DNA of 64,000 nucleotides from GCA-2715965 sp047608975 (GTDB lineage: Bacteria; Verrucomicrobiota; Verrucomicrobiia; Limisphaerales; JAYPXF01): the NCBI GenBank assembly GCA_047608975.1, contig JBLFYM010000011.1, forward strand, positions 1-64,000. Direction: 5' to 3'. The notes under the pieces are model-generated. The model was given only the letters and a program-made list of their open reading frames with translations, was not told where the DNA came from and searched no databases. Shown piece after piece: positions 15,775 to 25,312 of the stretch (the stretch's first letter is position 1; the number at the start of each line of letters is the position of its first letter). The translations under genes were made by a program, and so were the position numbers.

Positions 15775-18700
15775 ATGATTCGAAACACTTTCATTCGCTC
15801 CGGGAGACGACTCGCTGCGGCCGGGCTTCTGATACTGCTCACTTCGCCGCTTGGTGCGAAAGAGCCGATCGTCGATGTCTACGTAAGCACGGGCGATAAT
15901 CATTTCCTCGGCTCTTCGTTGCCAATTGATTCGCCGGCGAGCATTGAGGCGACCTTTGATCTCTTCCGTGATGTGCAGCATGCCCGGCGGATTTACTGGC
16001 GGGGATTGGAGGCATCCAGCTGGCTTGAGACGATGCATGCGCGGCCGGAGAATCCCCGGTACTACTCCTTCTGGAAATGGCTCGAGGAGTTGTACGAAAC
16101 GGTAAGCCCGGACACGCTCGCGGTGAACGCAGCTCATGCGCGCGGCATGGAAATCTGGGGGATGGGGTCGCTCTGGGACTGGGGCGGCCCCGCGGACACA
16201 CCCGGATTCGGCGACTACCCGTTCACGTTCGAATCGAAGCTCAAACTGGAGCATCCCGAATGGGCGCCGGTGGACAAGCACGGGGCGCGTCGCCAAGGCG
16301 GCCCGATCGAGTTGGCGTATCCAGAGGCGCGCAAAGCGCTGGTTGATCTGACCGTGCGGCAGACGTTGAAGGCGGGTTACGACGGCGTCGCTTTGCTGAC
16401 TTATGTGGAAAACTACTCGCTGCGATTCGAGGACGAGTTCGGCTACAGCGATCCGATCGTCGAAGAATTCCAGCGCCAGCACCGGATCGACATCCGAACC
16501 GAACCTTTCCGTCGCGGGGCTTCACGGGAAGATTGGCTCCGGTTGCGAGGCAGTTACGTCACGTCCTTCCTACGCGAGTTGAGAACAGAACTCACAAAAC
16601 ATAAGATCAAACTGGGGATGGTGGTGAACTCGGATTCGCCGCGGCTGCCACAGTCTTGGAATGTGCCGGAACTCATGATCACCGCCGGGAGTCAGCATAT
16701 GGATGTGGATACCTGGGTTCGGGAAGGGCTCGTCGATGAACTGCTGATCTACGGTAACAACAGCGGGCAGTCGCAGTTCAAGGCGCTGGAAGATCTTCAG
16801 TTTCTGGCGCGGGGAACGGAAACCTCGGTGAGTGTGATCACCTCCGGCCCGTTTCGCGCCGGCTGGAAGCCGTTTCAGGAAAAAGGCCTGCCGACGATTC
16901 TCGCGGTCAGTGATGACGTGCAGCACCTCGCGCGCGGATTCATTCCTGAACAGACAGCGGACGCATTGAGTTCGAGTGAGCTTCCACGGCGGCTTAGGGC
17001 ATTGCAGCAGATCGTCGATGGAGGGCTGAAGGTTGGTATCGAAACGCTGATGCCGCTGGCCGGGTCGCCCCATTTGATCGAGCGACGCCTCGCCTTGCAG
17101 GCTCTCGGAAAATCGAAAGATCCTGCGGCGGTGCCCGTGATCGAAAAAGGCCTGACCGATCCCGAGAACGGCGTCCGCTGTGTGGCCGCCCTGGCCTTAT
17201 CGCACAATCATGGAGCCGGTTCCGCGAAGGTGCTGTTCGAAGCGGTGGAGCAGCACGGCAATCACATGCTTCGCGAATGCGCCATCATCGCGCTGCGCCG
17301 CCTGCAACCTTCGCCCGTCGCAGAGTTATCCACCGCCGCTCTGACCGCACCCAACGCTCGCGTCCGCGAGGCCGCGATGCGGTCGCTAATGCCAAACGCG
17401 ACTAAGGTGATGCTGCCGACGTTTCAGGCTGGCCTGAAGGACACGAAACGTTTTCCGCGCTTCGCCGCCGCGGAAGCGCTTGGCAATATTCGCAAGAGTC
17501 CGAAGTCCACCGGCATTCTGATCGAGACCTTGAATCATAGAGACGTCGTCGTCGCCAATCGCGCAGCGGTTTCGCTCGGACGAGTGGTCTCGCGAAATGA
17601 GCGCGAACTAAAGGCGTTGCGTCCCCGGATTCTTGAATCGCTGCTCGCGGCCTTTCGACGTCACACCGACTCCGGCCTCGCCGATGCCGAATGGGGCTGG
17701 CGGGTGGTCGGCAACGCGATTCTCGAGTTCGGTGACGAAGGCGCGGATGCGCTGCGGGAGATGCGCGATCATTCGGACAATCCCCGTCTCGCAGAACTGG
17801 CCTGGCGCGTTGTCGATCTGACCCAGCGGATGAAGACCTTCAGCGAAGTGACTCCTGAACAGAACGAAGCGGCGATGGCCCGGCGTCCGGGGAACCTGAC
17901 GACCCGCTCATCCGACCTGCGGGTGGATCCGGCCACCGGAAAGGATTCCAACGATGGCCGCAACCAACCGGTCAAGACCATCGCCCGCGCCATCAAGCTC
18001 GCGCAGCCGGGCGACACCATCCATCTCGCACCGGGCGTCTATTACGAGAGTGCCGACCTCACCCATAAACATGGGCTGCCGGGAAAACCAATCACCCTCG
18101 ACGGTCACGGCGCGGTGCTCGACGGCAGCGAGCCGGTGACGAGTGCGAAATGGGAACAGGTCGCGCCCGATCTTTATCGGCGAAGCAATCTGTACAAACG
18201 GACCGACGACGCCCTCGTGGCCCGCTGGTTCCTGCTCTGGAACGGGAAGATGCAGCGCATGGGCCGTTGCTCAAAAGGTCCGAGCGAAGCGCTGAAGGCA
18301 CCGGCCGATCTCCTGCCTGGAGAGTGGACCTATGTGAAGGCCGAGGATGCCTTTTACCTGAAGCTCACGTCTGGTCAGGATCTCGACGGTGCCAACATTC
18401 GTTATCCTGCTCGGAGCAACGCCATCGTCGAAAGCATTGCCGGCTCGTGGCTCACCGTCCGCAATATCACCGGAACGCACGTCTACAACGACGGCTTCAA
18501 CATTCACGGCGCGCAGCGGCACCTGATCTTCGAAAACATCGCGGCGATCGAATGCGGTGATGACGGATTCAGTGCGCACGAAGATGTCGATTGTCAGATT
18601 GATGGCTTTGTCAGTATCCGAAACGCCACCGGACTCTGCGACACCGGCACCAGCCAGACGCACTACCGAAACGTTTTCATCAGGGACTGCGACGGCTTTG

Positions 18701-19212
18701 ACCTCTACTTCATCGGGCTGAAGCACTCGATCGAGAATGCCGTGATCGAAAGCAGCGCCGCGCGAAGCTTCTGGGTCGATGGCAATCAGCTCACGGATGG
18801 CCAACGTTGCGAGGTCAGGTTGAGGAACGTCCTTATCCGTCGCGTCGCAGATTCGCCGCAGGAACTTCGGATCAGCCGCGGCGGATTTCTCTTTGCCGAT
18901 CACTGCACCTTCGAAGGCATCAATGTCATGCTCACTCCCAGCGGCGGGGTCGATTTTCAGAACTGCGTCTTCCGGGGTGGCGACGCGAAACCGGACGCGT
19001 TGATTTTTCCGAATGCGATCTGGCAAGGGAGCGGCAATGTCTACGATTTCAGAAGCCTGCGCGTGGCCCAGACCAGCTTCACCCGCAAGACCTTTGCCGG
19101 ATTCCAAAAGCTCATCGGCAGCGAGACCGACTCACGTTGGGCGGATGCAGGCACCGCACCTGACAGCATCGGCGTCGATGAATCCTTGCTACCCGAACCA
19201 CCTCGGCCTTAG
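15775..19212 (+). CDS. Exported TIM-barrel / HEAT-repeat / parallel beta-helix fusion protein
   Basis: A 1,145-residue protein with three parts. After a leader (RLAAAGLLILLTSPLGA), residues ~30-390 look like a glycoside-hydrolase-like TIM barrel of the GHL10 kind, with YGDGVALLTYVENYS-like strand ends and many aromatics (the actual text is YDGVALLTYVENY). Residues ~390-690 are alpha-helical repeats of the PBS-lyase HEAT type (RRLALQALGKSKDPAAVPVI, VRCVAALALSHNHG). Residues ~705-1100 begin with the DUF1565-type motif DGRNQPVKTIARAIKLAQPG and DTIHLAPGVYY, then a right-handed beta-helix with NDGFNIHG and DDGFSAHEDV. The C-terminal part is homologous to the separate protein at 42314-43204. A polysaccharide-processing role is inferred; catalytic residues are not certain. 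Confidence 0.82.
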   Translation: MIRNTFIRSGRRLAAAGLLILLTSPLGAKEPIVDVYVSTGDNHFLGSSLPIDSPASIEATFDLFRDVQHARRIYWRGLEASSWLETMHARPENPRYYSFWKWLEELYETVSPDTLAVNAAHARGMEIWGMGSLWDWGGPADTPGFGDYPFTFESKLKLEHPEWAPVDKHGARRQGGPIELAYPEARKALVDLTVRQTLKAGYDGVALLTYVENYSLRFEDEFGYSDPIVEEFQRQHRIDIRTEPFRRGASREDWLRLRGSYVTSFLRELRTELTKHKIKLGMVVNSDSPRLPQSWNVPELMITAGSQHMDVDTWVREGLVDELLIYGNNSGQSQFKALEDLQFLARGTETSVSVITSGPFRAGWKPFQEKGLPTILAVSDDVQHLARGFIPEQTADALSSSELPRRLRALQQIVDGGLKVGIETLMPLAGSPHLIERRLALQALGKSKDPAAVPVIEKGLTDPENGVRCVAALALSHNHGAGSAKVLFEAVEQHGNHMLRECAIIALRRLQPSPVAELSTAALTAPNARVREAAMRSLMPNATKVMLPTFQAGLKDTKRFPRFAAAEALGNIRKSPKSTGILIETLNHRDVVVANRAAVSLGRVVSRNERELKALRPRILESLLAAFRRHTDSGLADAEWGWRVVGNAILEFGDEGADALREMRDHSDNPRLAELAWRVVDLTQRMKTFSEVTPEQNEAAMARRPGNLTTRSSDLRVDPATGKDSNDGRNQPVKTIARAIKLAQPGDTIHLAPGVYYESADLTHKHGLPGKPITLDGHGAVLDGSEPVTSAKWEQVAPDLYRRSNLYKRTDDALVARWFLLWNGKMQRMGRCSKGPSEALKAPADLLPGEWTYVKAEDAFYLKLTSGQDLDGANIRYPARSNAIVESIAGSWLTVRNITGTHVYNDGFNIHGAQRHLIFENIAAIECGDDGFSAHEDVDCQIDGFVSIRNATGLCDTGTSQTHYRNVFIRDCDGFDLYFIGLKHSIENAVIESSAARSFWVDGNQLTDGQRCEVRLRNVLIRRVADSPQELRISRGGFLFADHCTFEGINVMLTPSGGVDFQNCVFRGGDAKPDALIFPNAIWQGSGNVYDFRSLRVAQTSFTRKTFAGFQKLIGSETDSRWADAGTAPDSIGVDESLLPEPPRP

Positions 19213-19262
19213 AACGTTTCCCATCAATCCGTTTGTCCGACCTTGCTTGCCCGACATCGATT

Positions 19263-19907
19263 ATGAATCTCTGTGTGAAGAAACTGTTATGCCCGATCTT
19301 CGGTGCCCTCCTACTTCTGCCAGCAGCTGGGGTGATGACCGGCCGGGCCGACGAGGATGGAAGGGCGCTGCCGTTCGATCCCGCGAAGATCAGTCGTCTC
19401 AGTCTTGATGGAATTCCGCGATCGCTTTCGATCCGCCAAGGGGCCGATGTCTGGCTCGGATACGAATTGGAAAAGGCGGTGGTGTCCAAGGTCTGGCAGG
19501 CACCCAAAGGGAAGTCTGGATTGGTCGTCAAAGGCTTCAAGGCCCGCTCGGCAGGGACGGCCTGGTTCGAGAATAAGACGGACGAAGTTTGGCAACTGAG
19601 AGCCGCGGGGAAAGCGGTTCCCCTCACGGTTCGCTATCTCGGGTGCACCCAGCTCAAGGGATACTTCGAACTCCGCTGGGAACTGGGCCATTCCGATCGG
19701 ACGGTCAGACTGACTGAACGCATCCCAACCGCTCCCGCGAACGATTCGGGCCGGGCGTATCGTGAATTGCGCGTTGATTCTCTGAAAGCGGGTGGGGCAC
19801 TGGTGTTGTCTCCGGCCTACCGCGACGCATGGGTTCTGACCGGCCCGGCCGGCAAACCCGTGAAAACGCTGACCGGCTCGGCTTGGCATCGACTCTCCCT
19901 ACCATGA
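19263..19907 (+). CDS. Exported protein coupled to the downstream cytochrome protein
   Basis: A 214-residue protein. I prefer the ATG at 19263 over the upstream one because it starts a leader (KKLLCPIFGALLLLPAAGV). The body (SLSIRQGADVWLGYELEKAV, then GTAWFENKTDEVWQL) resembles the beta-sandwich segment found at the front of heme-binding PQQ-type dehydrogenase-like proteins in this phylum. Its stop overlaps the next start as ATGA (19904-19907), so the two are translationally coupled and probably work as one complex or as a split version of a single larger protein. No catalytic motif seen. Confidence 0.75.
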   Translation: MNLCVKKLLCPIFGALLLLPAAGVMTGRADEDGRALPFDPAKISRLSLDGIPRSLSIRQGADVWLGYELEKAVVSKVWQAPKGKSGLVVKGFKARSAGTAWFENKTDEVWQLRAAGKAVPLTVRYLGCTQLKGYFELRWELGHSDRTVRLTERIPTAPANDSGRAYRELRVDSLKAGGALVLSPAYRDAWVLTGPAGKPVKTLTGSAWHRLSLP

Positions 19908-22156
19908 ACCAACGGATCGCGAATTTTGTTTTTTCTCTCCTCGTCGGGCTGACCGCCGTTGATGGATTCTCTGCGGAGGCTCCGAATGCCCTCGATCTCC
20001 CGGCGACCCAGATCTTCTCCAAAGGACCCAACGGGTATCAGGACGATGTCCTGGAGATTACCCGGGGACGAGGTGCGATCATCGGTTGGTATCTCCAGGC
20101 GAAGCAGGAAGAGGATGTTCGCGTAAGCATCGAATATTCCTGTGCCTCGCCATTGAATCAGGCCTATCAACTTTCGTTCGATGGCCAGGATCGGTTCTGG
20201 AACGTAATGCCTACTGAAGGGAAGGCATTTTCGCGTGCCGAGTTGGGCGTTTTTCGCATGCGGGCAGGTGTGCCAATCCTGGTATTGTTGGTGCCTCCCT
20301 CGGGCACGAAATACCAACACCCCCTGCGTTTTCGGAAACTGATCGTTGAGAGCGCCACGCCGGGGAACCTGTCGCGAGTGCCAACCCCGACGGCGCCTGC
20401 CGCCCCGGCTGCCACCCCCGGATTTGGCAGCAAACTGTTGGCATTGCACCCGGCGCTTGCGGCTTTGGATCTCCGCGACGAGGCGCTGACCTTGCGCATC
20501 AGCGGGATGAAAATGAGGGGGCCGAACGAACTGATTTTCACGACCTGGGATGGCGATCTCTACTCGCTCGATCTCACTGCGATTCCCGAATCGGGGCCAC
20601 CGCCGTATCGGCGGATCGCGCGCGGCCTCTCCGAGCCGATGGGGTTGGCCGTGTCGGCCGGGCGCATTTTTGTCACGGAGAAGAACGACGTCACGGAACT
20701 GCTGGACGAAGATGGCGACGGCCTGTTCGAAACGTACCGCTGTGTTTCTCACAACTGGCCCAGCTCGATGGATTACCACGAATACCTATTCGGTGCTGTG
20801 GTGAAGGAGGATCACCTCTATTTCTGTGCCAGCGTGGGAATGGCGCGGCGCGGCATTGACAACTTCCAGGCACCCCGACGGGGAAGCGTCATCAAGGTTC
20901 ATATTGATACCGGAGCAACCGAGATTGTCGCCGGTGGGTTGCGCACCCCGGACGGAATCGGGATGGCCGCCGATGGTGGTATCCTCGTCACTGACAATCA
21001 GGGTGAGTGGTTGCCGGCCAACAAGCTCATTCAGGTAGAACAGGATGGATTTTACCAGTTCCGCAGCACCGCACCGTGGCATCCTCTGGATGTTCCGGAA
21101 GCGACGGCACCGGCCGTGTGGCTGCCGCATGGTGAGATTGCCCTCTCGCCGACTGAGCCCTTTGTGATCCCCTCCACTTGGGGGCCGTATGCCGGTCAGG
21201 TGCTCATTGGCGATGAGAGTTTTGGTGGGTTGCAGCGTGCCTTTCTGGAGCGGGTGGACGGCGTCACCCAGGGCGCTGCCTTCCATTTTTCACAGGGCTT
21301 TCGGCACCGCTTTCATCGGTTCGCGCTTACTCCGCGAGGAGAACTCTATGCGGGAGGCATTGCCCGGGGAGGTGATCAGGAAGCGATTCATCGCGTGAGC
21401 GGTCTCACCCGTCTCCGCTACACCGGCAAAGATGTCTTTGAACCGCTCGCCGCGCGTCTCCGTTCCAATGGACTCGAAATTGAATTCACCCAACCGCTGG
21501 CGAAGGGCATCGGTTGGCATCCCGCCGCCTATCACGTGACGCAGTGGGGCTATCAGGCGACCCAGACCTACGGAGGGCAAAAAGTTCGGCACCGTCGCGC
21601 CGGAGTGCGTTCGGCCACTGTGTCGGCTGATCGCCACCGGGTTTTCCTGGAGTTGGCTGAAATAGTCCGCGGTGAAGTCATTCACGTGCGCCTTTCAAAC
21701 TCGTTTTCTTCCGAAGACGAACAGCCGCTCTGGGCGGGCGAACTGTGGTATACCGTCAATCGCATTCCCGCCCACGCACCGGGTGAGGTGAAACCGGCAC
21801 CGCCCGCCGCCCTGCTGGAAGCCAAATCGTTTTTCCGCTATACGAAAGGAGATCCCGGACAGGTTCTGTTCCAAAGCTACTGCACCGCCTGCCACAGCCT
21901 GGACGGGACGAAATTGGTGGGGCCGAGCCTGCAAGGTCTGTCCGGATCGCAATCCAAAGTGAGGGATCCCGCCAGCGGCAAAATCCGTACGGTGGCAGCC
22001 ACTGCCGACTACCTTCGCCAGTCCATCATGGACCCCAATGCACTTCTGGTTGACGGCTATGCCGAGAATCTTATGCCGCCCATTGGCTCCATCCTCACAG
22101 AGGCACAGATCGACGCCTTGGTGAACTACCTCGTCAAAGCCTCCAAGACCCCATAG
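19904..22156 (+). CDS. Exported beta-propeller dehydrogenase-like protein with C-terminal cytochrome c
   Basis: About 750 residues. A leader (ANFVFSLLVGLTAVDGFSA) precedes a ~130-residue beta-sandwich, a proline/alanine linker (VPTPTAPAAPAATPG), then a six-bladed propeller like the PQQ/sorbosone dehydrogenase-like proteins (GLSEPMGLAVSAGRIFVTEK, DGDGLFETY, LRTPDGIGMAADGGILVTDN). The C-terminal ~95 residues are a class I cytochrome c: CTACH at about 660-664 and the distal methionine in AENLMPPIGS near 724. Likely a periplasmic sugar or aldose dehydrogenase-type enzyme passing electrons to its own heme, though PQQ or heme-only chemistry cannot be told from sequence. Start by ATGA overlap with the preceding gene. 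Confidence 0.88.
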   Translation: MNQRIANFVFSLLVGLTAVDGFSAEAPNALDLPATQIFSKGPNGYQDDVLEITRGRGAIIGWYLQAKQEEDVRVSIEYSCASPLNQAYQLSFDGQDRFWNVMPTEGKAFSRAELGVFRMRAGVPILVLLVPPSGTKYQHPLRFRKLIVESATPGNLSRVPTPTAPAAPAATPGFGSKLLALHPALAALDLRDEALTLRISGMKMRGPNELIFTTWDGDLYSLDLTAIPESGPPPYRRIARGLSEPMGLAVSAGRIFVTEKNDVTELLDEDGDGLFETYRCVSHNWPSSMDYHEYLFGAVVKEDHLYFCASVGMARRGIDNFQAPRRGSVIKVHIDTGATEIVAGGLRTPDGIGMAADGGILVTDNQGEWLPANKLIQVEQDGFYQFRSTAPWHPLDVPEATAPAVWLPHGEIALSPTEPFVIPSTWGPYAGQVLIGDESFGGLQRAFLERVDGVTQGAAFHFSQGFRHRFHRFALTPRGELYAGGIARGGDQEAIHRVSGLTRLRYTGKDVFEPLAARLRSNGLEIEFTQPLAKGIGWHPAAYHVTQWGYQATQTYGGQKVRHRRAGVRSATVSADRHRVFLELAEIVRGEVIHVRLSNSFSSEDEQPLWAGELWYTVNRIPAHAPGEVKPAPPAALLEAKSFFRYTKGDPGQVLFQSYCTACHSLDGTKLVGPSLQGLSGSQSKVRDPASGKIRTVAATADYLRQSIMDPNALLVDGYAENLMPPIGSILTEAQIDALVNYLVKASKTP

Positions 22157-22237
22157 GTGTCACGGCTTCATGTGCCATCCGATCACGCCTATGAAATCCC
22201 TGATACTTCATCTGAACGCAGCTTGAATTGCGATGCC

Positions 22238-23680
22238 ATGAATCTGAACCATCCGCGATTACCTCTGCCCAGTCCCTTGCTCGTCTGGTTTCTCATTATT
22301 GTCTGCACATCGGTCGTGTATGCGGGTGCGTCGAGACCGAATGTCGTTCTGATTTACACCGACGATCACGCGCAGTGGGCGCTCGGCAGTCACGGGAACA
22401 AGGAGGTCCACACACCTCACATGGATCGGCTCGCGGCAGATGGAATGCGATTTACGCGGGGTTTTACCAAGGCAGTCTGCTCGCCGTCACGGGCCATGCT
22501 ATTGACCGGCCTCTACAGCCATCGGGTCGGGATTCCGGATTTCATCCCGCATGGCAATCCGGTGGTTTCCGGGAATGGGCTTCCGCCGGGGACGCCGACG
22601 ATCGCCAGCGTGCTTAAGCAGGCCGGGTATCGCACCGGACTGATCGGCAAGTGGCATCTTGGGTACGGCGAGAAGTATTACCCGCAGAGATTCGGGTTCG
22701 ATGTCGCCGAGGGCTTTCGCTACATCCCACCGGGCAAGGAGATTGGAAAAGTCTGGAAGATCCCGTTTCTGGTGGATGGCAAAGAGGTGCCGCGATTCCG
22801 CTACGAGAAGCAGCACACGGATATCCTGGCCGACCGCGCGATCAACTTCATTGAGAAGCGTGGCGACCAACCCTTCTTTCTCTATCTGAGTATTTACCTG
22901 CCACACCTGCCCTGGGAAGCGGTGCCCGACGAGGACCGCGCGCATTATGAGGGGAAGAAACTCAGCGTTCCCGATCTCGGCAAGTATCCCAAAGCGTCCA
23001 TGGGGGAGAACGAACTTCGCGAACTGATGCGTTCGTATTATGCGAACATCACCTGCGCCGATCGAAACATCGGACGCGTGCTTGCCGCGCTCGACTCGCT
23101 CGGTTTGACAAAGGATACGCTGGTCTTTTTCATCGGCGACAACGGCTTCAATGTCGGCCAACACGGATTGCTAGGAAAGGGCAACGCACTGATCCTCGGC
23201 ACGAAAGATCGGAAGCCAAACATGTTTGACCATTCAGTACTCGTGCCCTTTATCGCGAGGTGGCCCGGAGTGATCAAAGCGGGTTCGGTCAGCGACGCGA
23301 TGGTAGCGACGATTGATGTGCTTCCCACGTTGATTGAGATCACCGGGGCCAGAGCACGTTTGCAACTCGATGGAAGAAGCATGCTGCCGATCCTCAAGCG
23401 CGAACGCGGCACCCCGTGGCGGGATGCGTGGTTCGACACATACGACATGACGTACCTCAAAGAGGATCACATGCGGATGATCCGAACTGATGATTGGAAA
23501 CTGGTGTTCCACTTCGATGCGGCTGGCAAACCATTGCCGCACCGAGGGCACGAACTCTTCAACTTGTCGGCAGATCCCGGAGAGTCGAAGAATCAGTACG
23601 GTAACGATGATCTTGGCCGGGTCAGGCGAAATCTTGAAGCGCGGCTCCGCGAATGGATTGCGGAGTACAACGTGCGGTAG
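22238..23680 (+). CDS. Secreted sulfatase (type I, formylglycine)
   Basis: A 480-residue arylsulfatase-family enzyme. The ATG at 22238 opens a leader (LLVWFLIIVCTSVVYAGA); the longer frame from 22157 does not look like protein. The maturation motif CSPSR is at 81-85, where Cys81 would become formylglycine. Metal and active-site features follow the family: TDDHAQW near 41-47, GKWHLGYG, and FFIGDNGFNVGQHG. It probably removes sulfate from polysaccharides outside or in the periplasm and needs a formylglycine-generating enzyme, which is not in this window. It heads a tight set with the three genes after it. Substrate (which glycan) cannot be read from sequence. Confidence 0.94.
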   Translation: MNLNHPRLPLPSPLLVWFLIIVCTSVVYAGASRPNVVLIYTDDHAQWALGSHGNKEVHTPHMDRLAADGMRFTRGFTKAVCSPSRAMLLTGLYSHRVGIPDFIPHGNPVVSGNGLPPGTPTIASVLKQAGYRTGLIGKWHLGYGEKYYPQRFGFDVAEGFRYIPPGKEIGKVWKIPFLVDGKEVPRFRYEKQHTDILADRAINFIEKRGDQPFFLYLSIYLPHLPWEAVPDEDRAHYEGKKLSVPDLGKYPKASMGENELRELMRSYYANITCADRNIGRVLAALDSLGLTKDTLVFFIGDNGFNVGQHGLLGKGNALILGTKDRKPNMFDHSVLVPFIARWPGVIKAGSVSDAMVATIDVLPTLIEITGARARLQLDGRSMLPILKRERGTPWRDAWFDTYDMTYLKEDHMRMIRTDDWKLVFHFDAAGKPLPHRGHELFNLSADPGESKNQYGNDDLGRVRRNLEARLREWIAEYNVR

Positions 23681-23737
23681 TCAGCTCAACCTACGAATCA
23701 GTTGCCGACGAACGACGACTAACAATGCAGCGGACAA

Positions 23738-25312
23738 ATGAAGCTTATGAAACAATCCCTCTCTTATCTCTATTTCGCCGTCTTGGTGTCCCTTTCCGCT
23801 TCAGCAGTTGCCGGAGTCTCCGTCGATGGCGGTCCTGAGACGGATGAGGCGGTCTTCTTTTCCTTCGATGATCACGCGATTCCGTGGCGCAACAATCTCT
23901 ACGTCACGCCCGTCACCGCCACGAAGCATCCGGCCAATCCGGTGCTCCGTCGCGGTCCCAAAGGCGCGCCCGATCATGGGCACGCCATCCTCTACGGCAC
24001 GGTCATGAAACACGGTGACAAGTTCCGGATGTGGTACCTCGGCATGTTCGAGACCGATCTCAAATCGGGTCAGGCGCCCGGTTGGTGGCGGCCGATGTGT
24101 TACGCCGAGAGCGATGACGGCGTCACTTGGACGAAGCCGCAGCTTGGGTTGGTCGAGTTCAATGGAAACAAGCAGAACAACATCTGCCTGATCGAGTCGG
24201 AGGTCCCCTCGTTGGCCAAGGTAAATGACTTTCTGAGTGTTCTTCACGAACCCGACGACCCCGATCCGACGCGCCGCTACAAGTGCGTCTATATCGCCCA
24301 TCCCGAGTTCAAAGACGTGCGGGGCGGTCGCAGCAAGATCGGCCCCGACGAGCGGCGTTGGGGCGCTTTCATCGCCGCCACCAGTTCCGATGGTTTGAGT
24401 TGGAATGTCGTCGGTGACCGTCCGATGAACGCGGGCGACGAACGTTTCGAAGTCTCTGGCATCTATAAGTTCGGCAACTTCTACTACGCGCCGGGCCAGC
24501 TCATTTCGCCGTGGATGTGGCGTATGGATGGGAGCCACGTCGGACGCGCCACGCGCACCTACCGTTCGCCGGATTTCGATCACTGGTCCGATGTGAAAGC
24601 GCTGGCTTTGGCGCGACCGGGGCAGCTCACGTCGACGCCCGTCAAAGGTCAGCAAGGCCACATGGGAGCCGGTCTGTGGCATCGCGGGAATGTCATTGTG
24701 GGGTTGAACGGTCTGTGGCAGGACGCGCCGGAGAAACCGAAGGACGGGAAGTATTGGAACCAAGGCGTGAGAGTCGATCTCGGCCTTGTCGTGAGCAACA
24801 ACGGCATCCATTTTCGCGAACCGATTCCTGACCACAAAGTCATCGCCCGCGGTGAAACGGGCGAATGGGACGACATCGCCCTGTTGCAGGGACACGCCTT
24901 CGTCAATGAAGGCGATCGGACCCTGATCTGGTATTCCCACTGGGACACCGGCGGAAAACTGAAGGACATGGAAATCGGCCTCGCCACTCTGCGGCGCGAC
25001 GGCTTCGGATATCTCTCGCGAAAGATTGCGGACTCGGCGGCCGATTTCGAAACCGCGCACTTCGAATCAACCGCACCCGCCAAAGTTTTCGTGAACGCCG
25101 AAGGCCTTTCCCCGAACACCCCGCTCACGGTTCAACTCGTTGACGAATTCGCCCGCCCGGTTACGGGTGCGTCCGCCAAAGTCACCACCTCGGGAACCCG
25201 GGTCGAAGTCGCGCTCAAGAAGCCGATTCCCGCCGGGAAATCCTTTGCGCTGCGAGTCACGCTTCCCGATTCTGGTGACGCCAAGATCTACGCAATCTAC
25301 GTGAGCCAATGA
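23738..25312 (+). CDS. Exported five-bladed propeller, glycosidase-like (GH32/43/130-like)
   Basis: A 524-residue protein with a leader (SYLYFAVLVSLSASAVAG). The body alternates short beta blades with motifs seen in glycosidase-type propellers: HAILYGTVMKHGDKFRMWYL, CYAESDDGVTWTKPQLG, and YSHWDTGGKLKDMEIGLATL. Acidic residues such as the DDGVTW aspartates could be catalytic, but I cannot assign a GH family. The last ~80 residues look like an all-beta accessory domain. Its stop overlaps the start of the M14 peptidase gene by ATGA (25309-25312), so the two are co-translated. The sulfatase next door suggests a role in trimming the same glycan. Confidence 0.75.
   Translation: MKLMKQSLSYLYFAVLVSLSASAVAGVSVDGGPETDEAVFFSFDDHAIPWRNNLYVTPVTATKHPANPVLRRGPKGAPDHGHAILYGTVMKHGDKFRMWYLGMFETDLKSGQAPGWWRPMCYAESDDGVTWTKPQLGLVEFNGNKQNNICLIESEVPSLAKVNDFLSVLHEPDDPDPTRRYKCVYIAHPEFKDVRGGRSKIGPDERRWGAFIAATSSDGLSWNVVGDRPMNAGDERFEVSGIYKFGNFYYAPGQLISPWMWRMDGSHVGRATRTYRSPDFDHWSDVKALALARPGQLTSTPVKGQQGHMGAGLWHRGNVIVGLNGLWQDAPEKPKDGKYWNQGVRVDLGLVVSNNGIHFREPIPDHKVIARGETGEWDDIALLQGHAFVNEGDRTLIWYSHWDTGGKLKDMEIGLATLRRDGFGYLSRKIADSAADFETAHFESTAPAKVFVNAEGLSPNTPLTVQLVDEFARPVTGASAKVTTSGTRVEVALKKPIPAGKSFALRVTLPDSGDAKIYAIYVSQ

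Noticed and set aside
23801..25060. Long antisense frame (419 codons) opposite the propeller glycosidase-like gene
   Set aside because: Histidine/arginine/proline-rich composition with no leader or domain; it mirrors codon bias of the real gene on the other strand.
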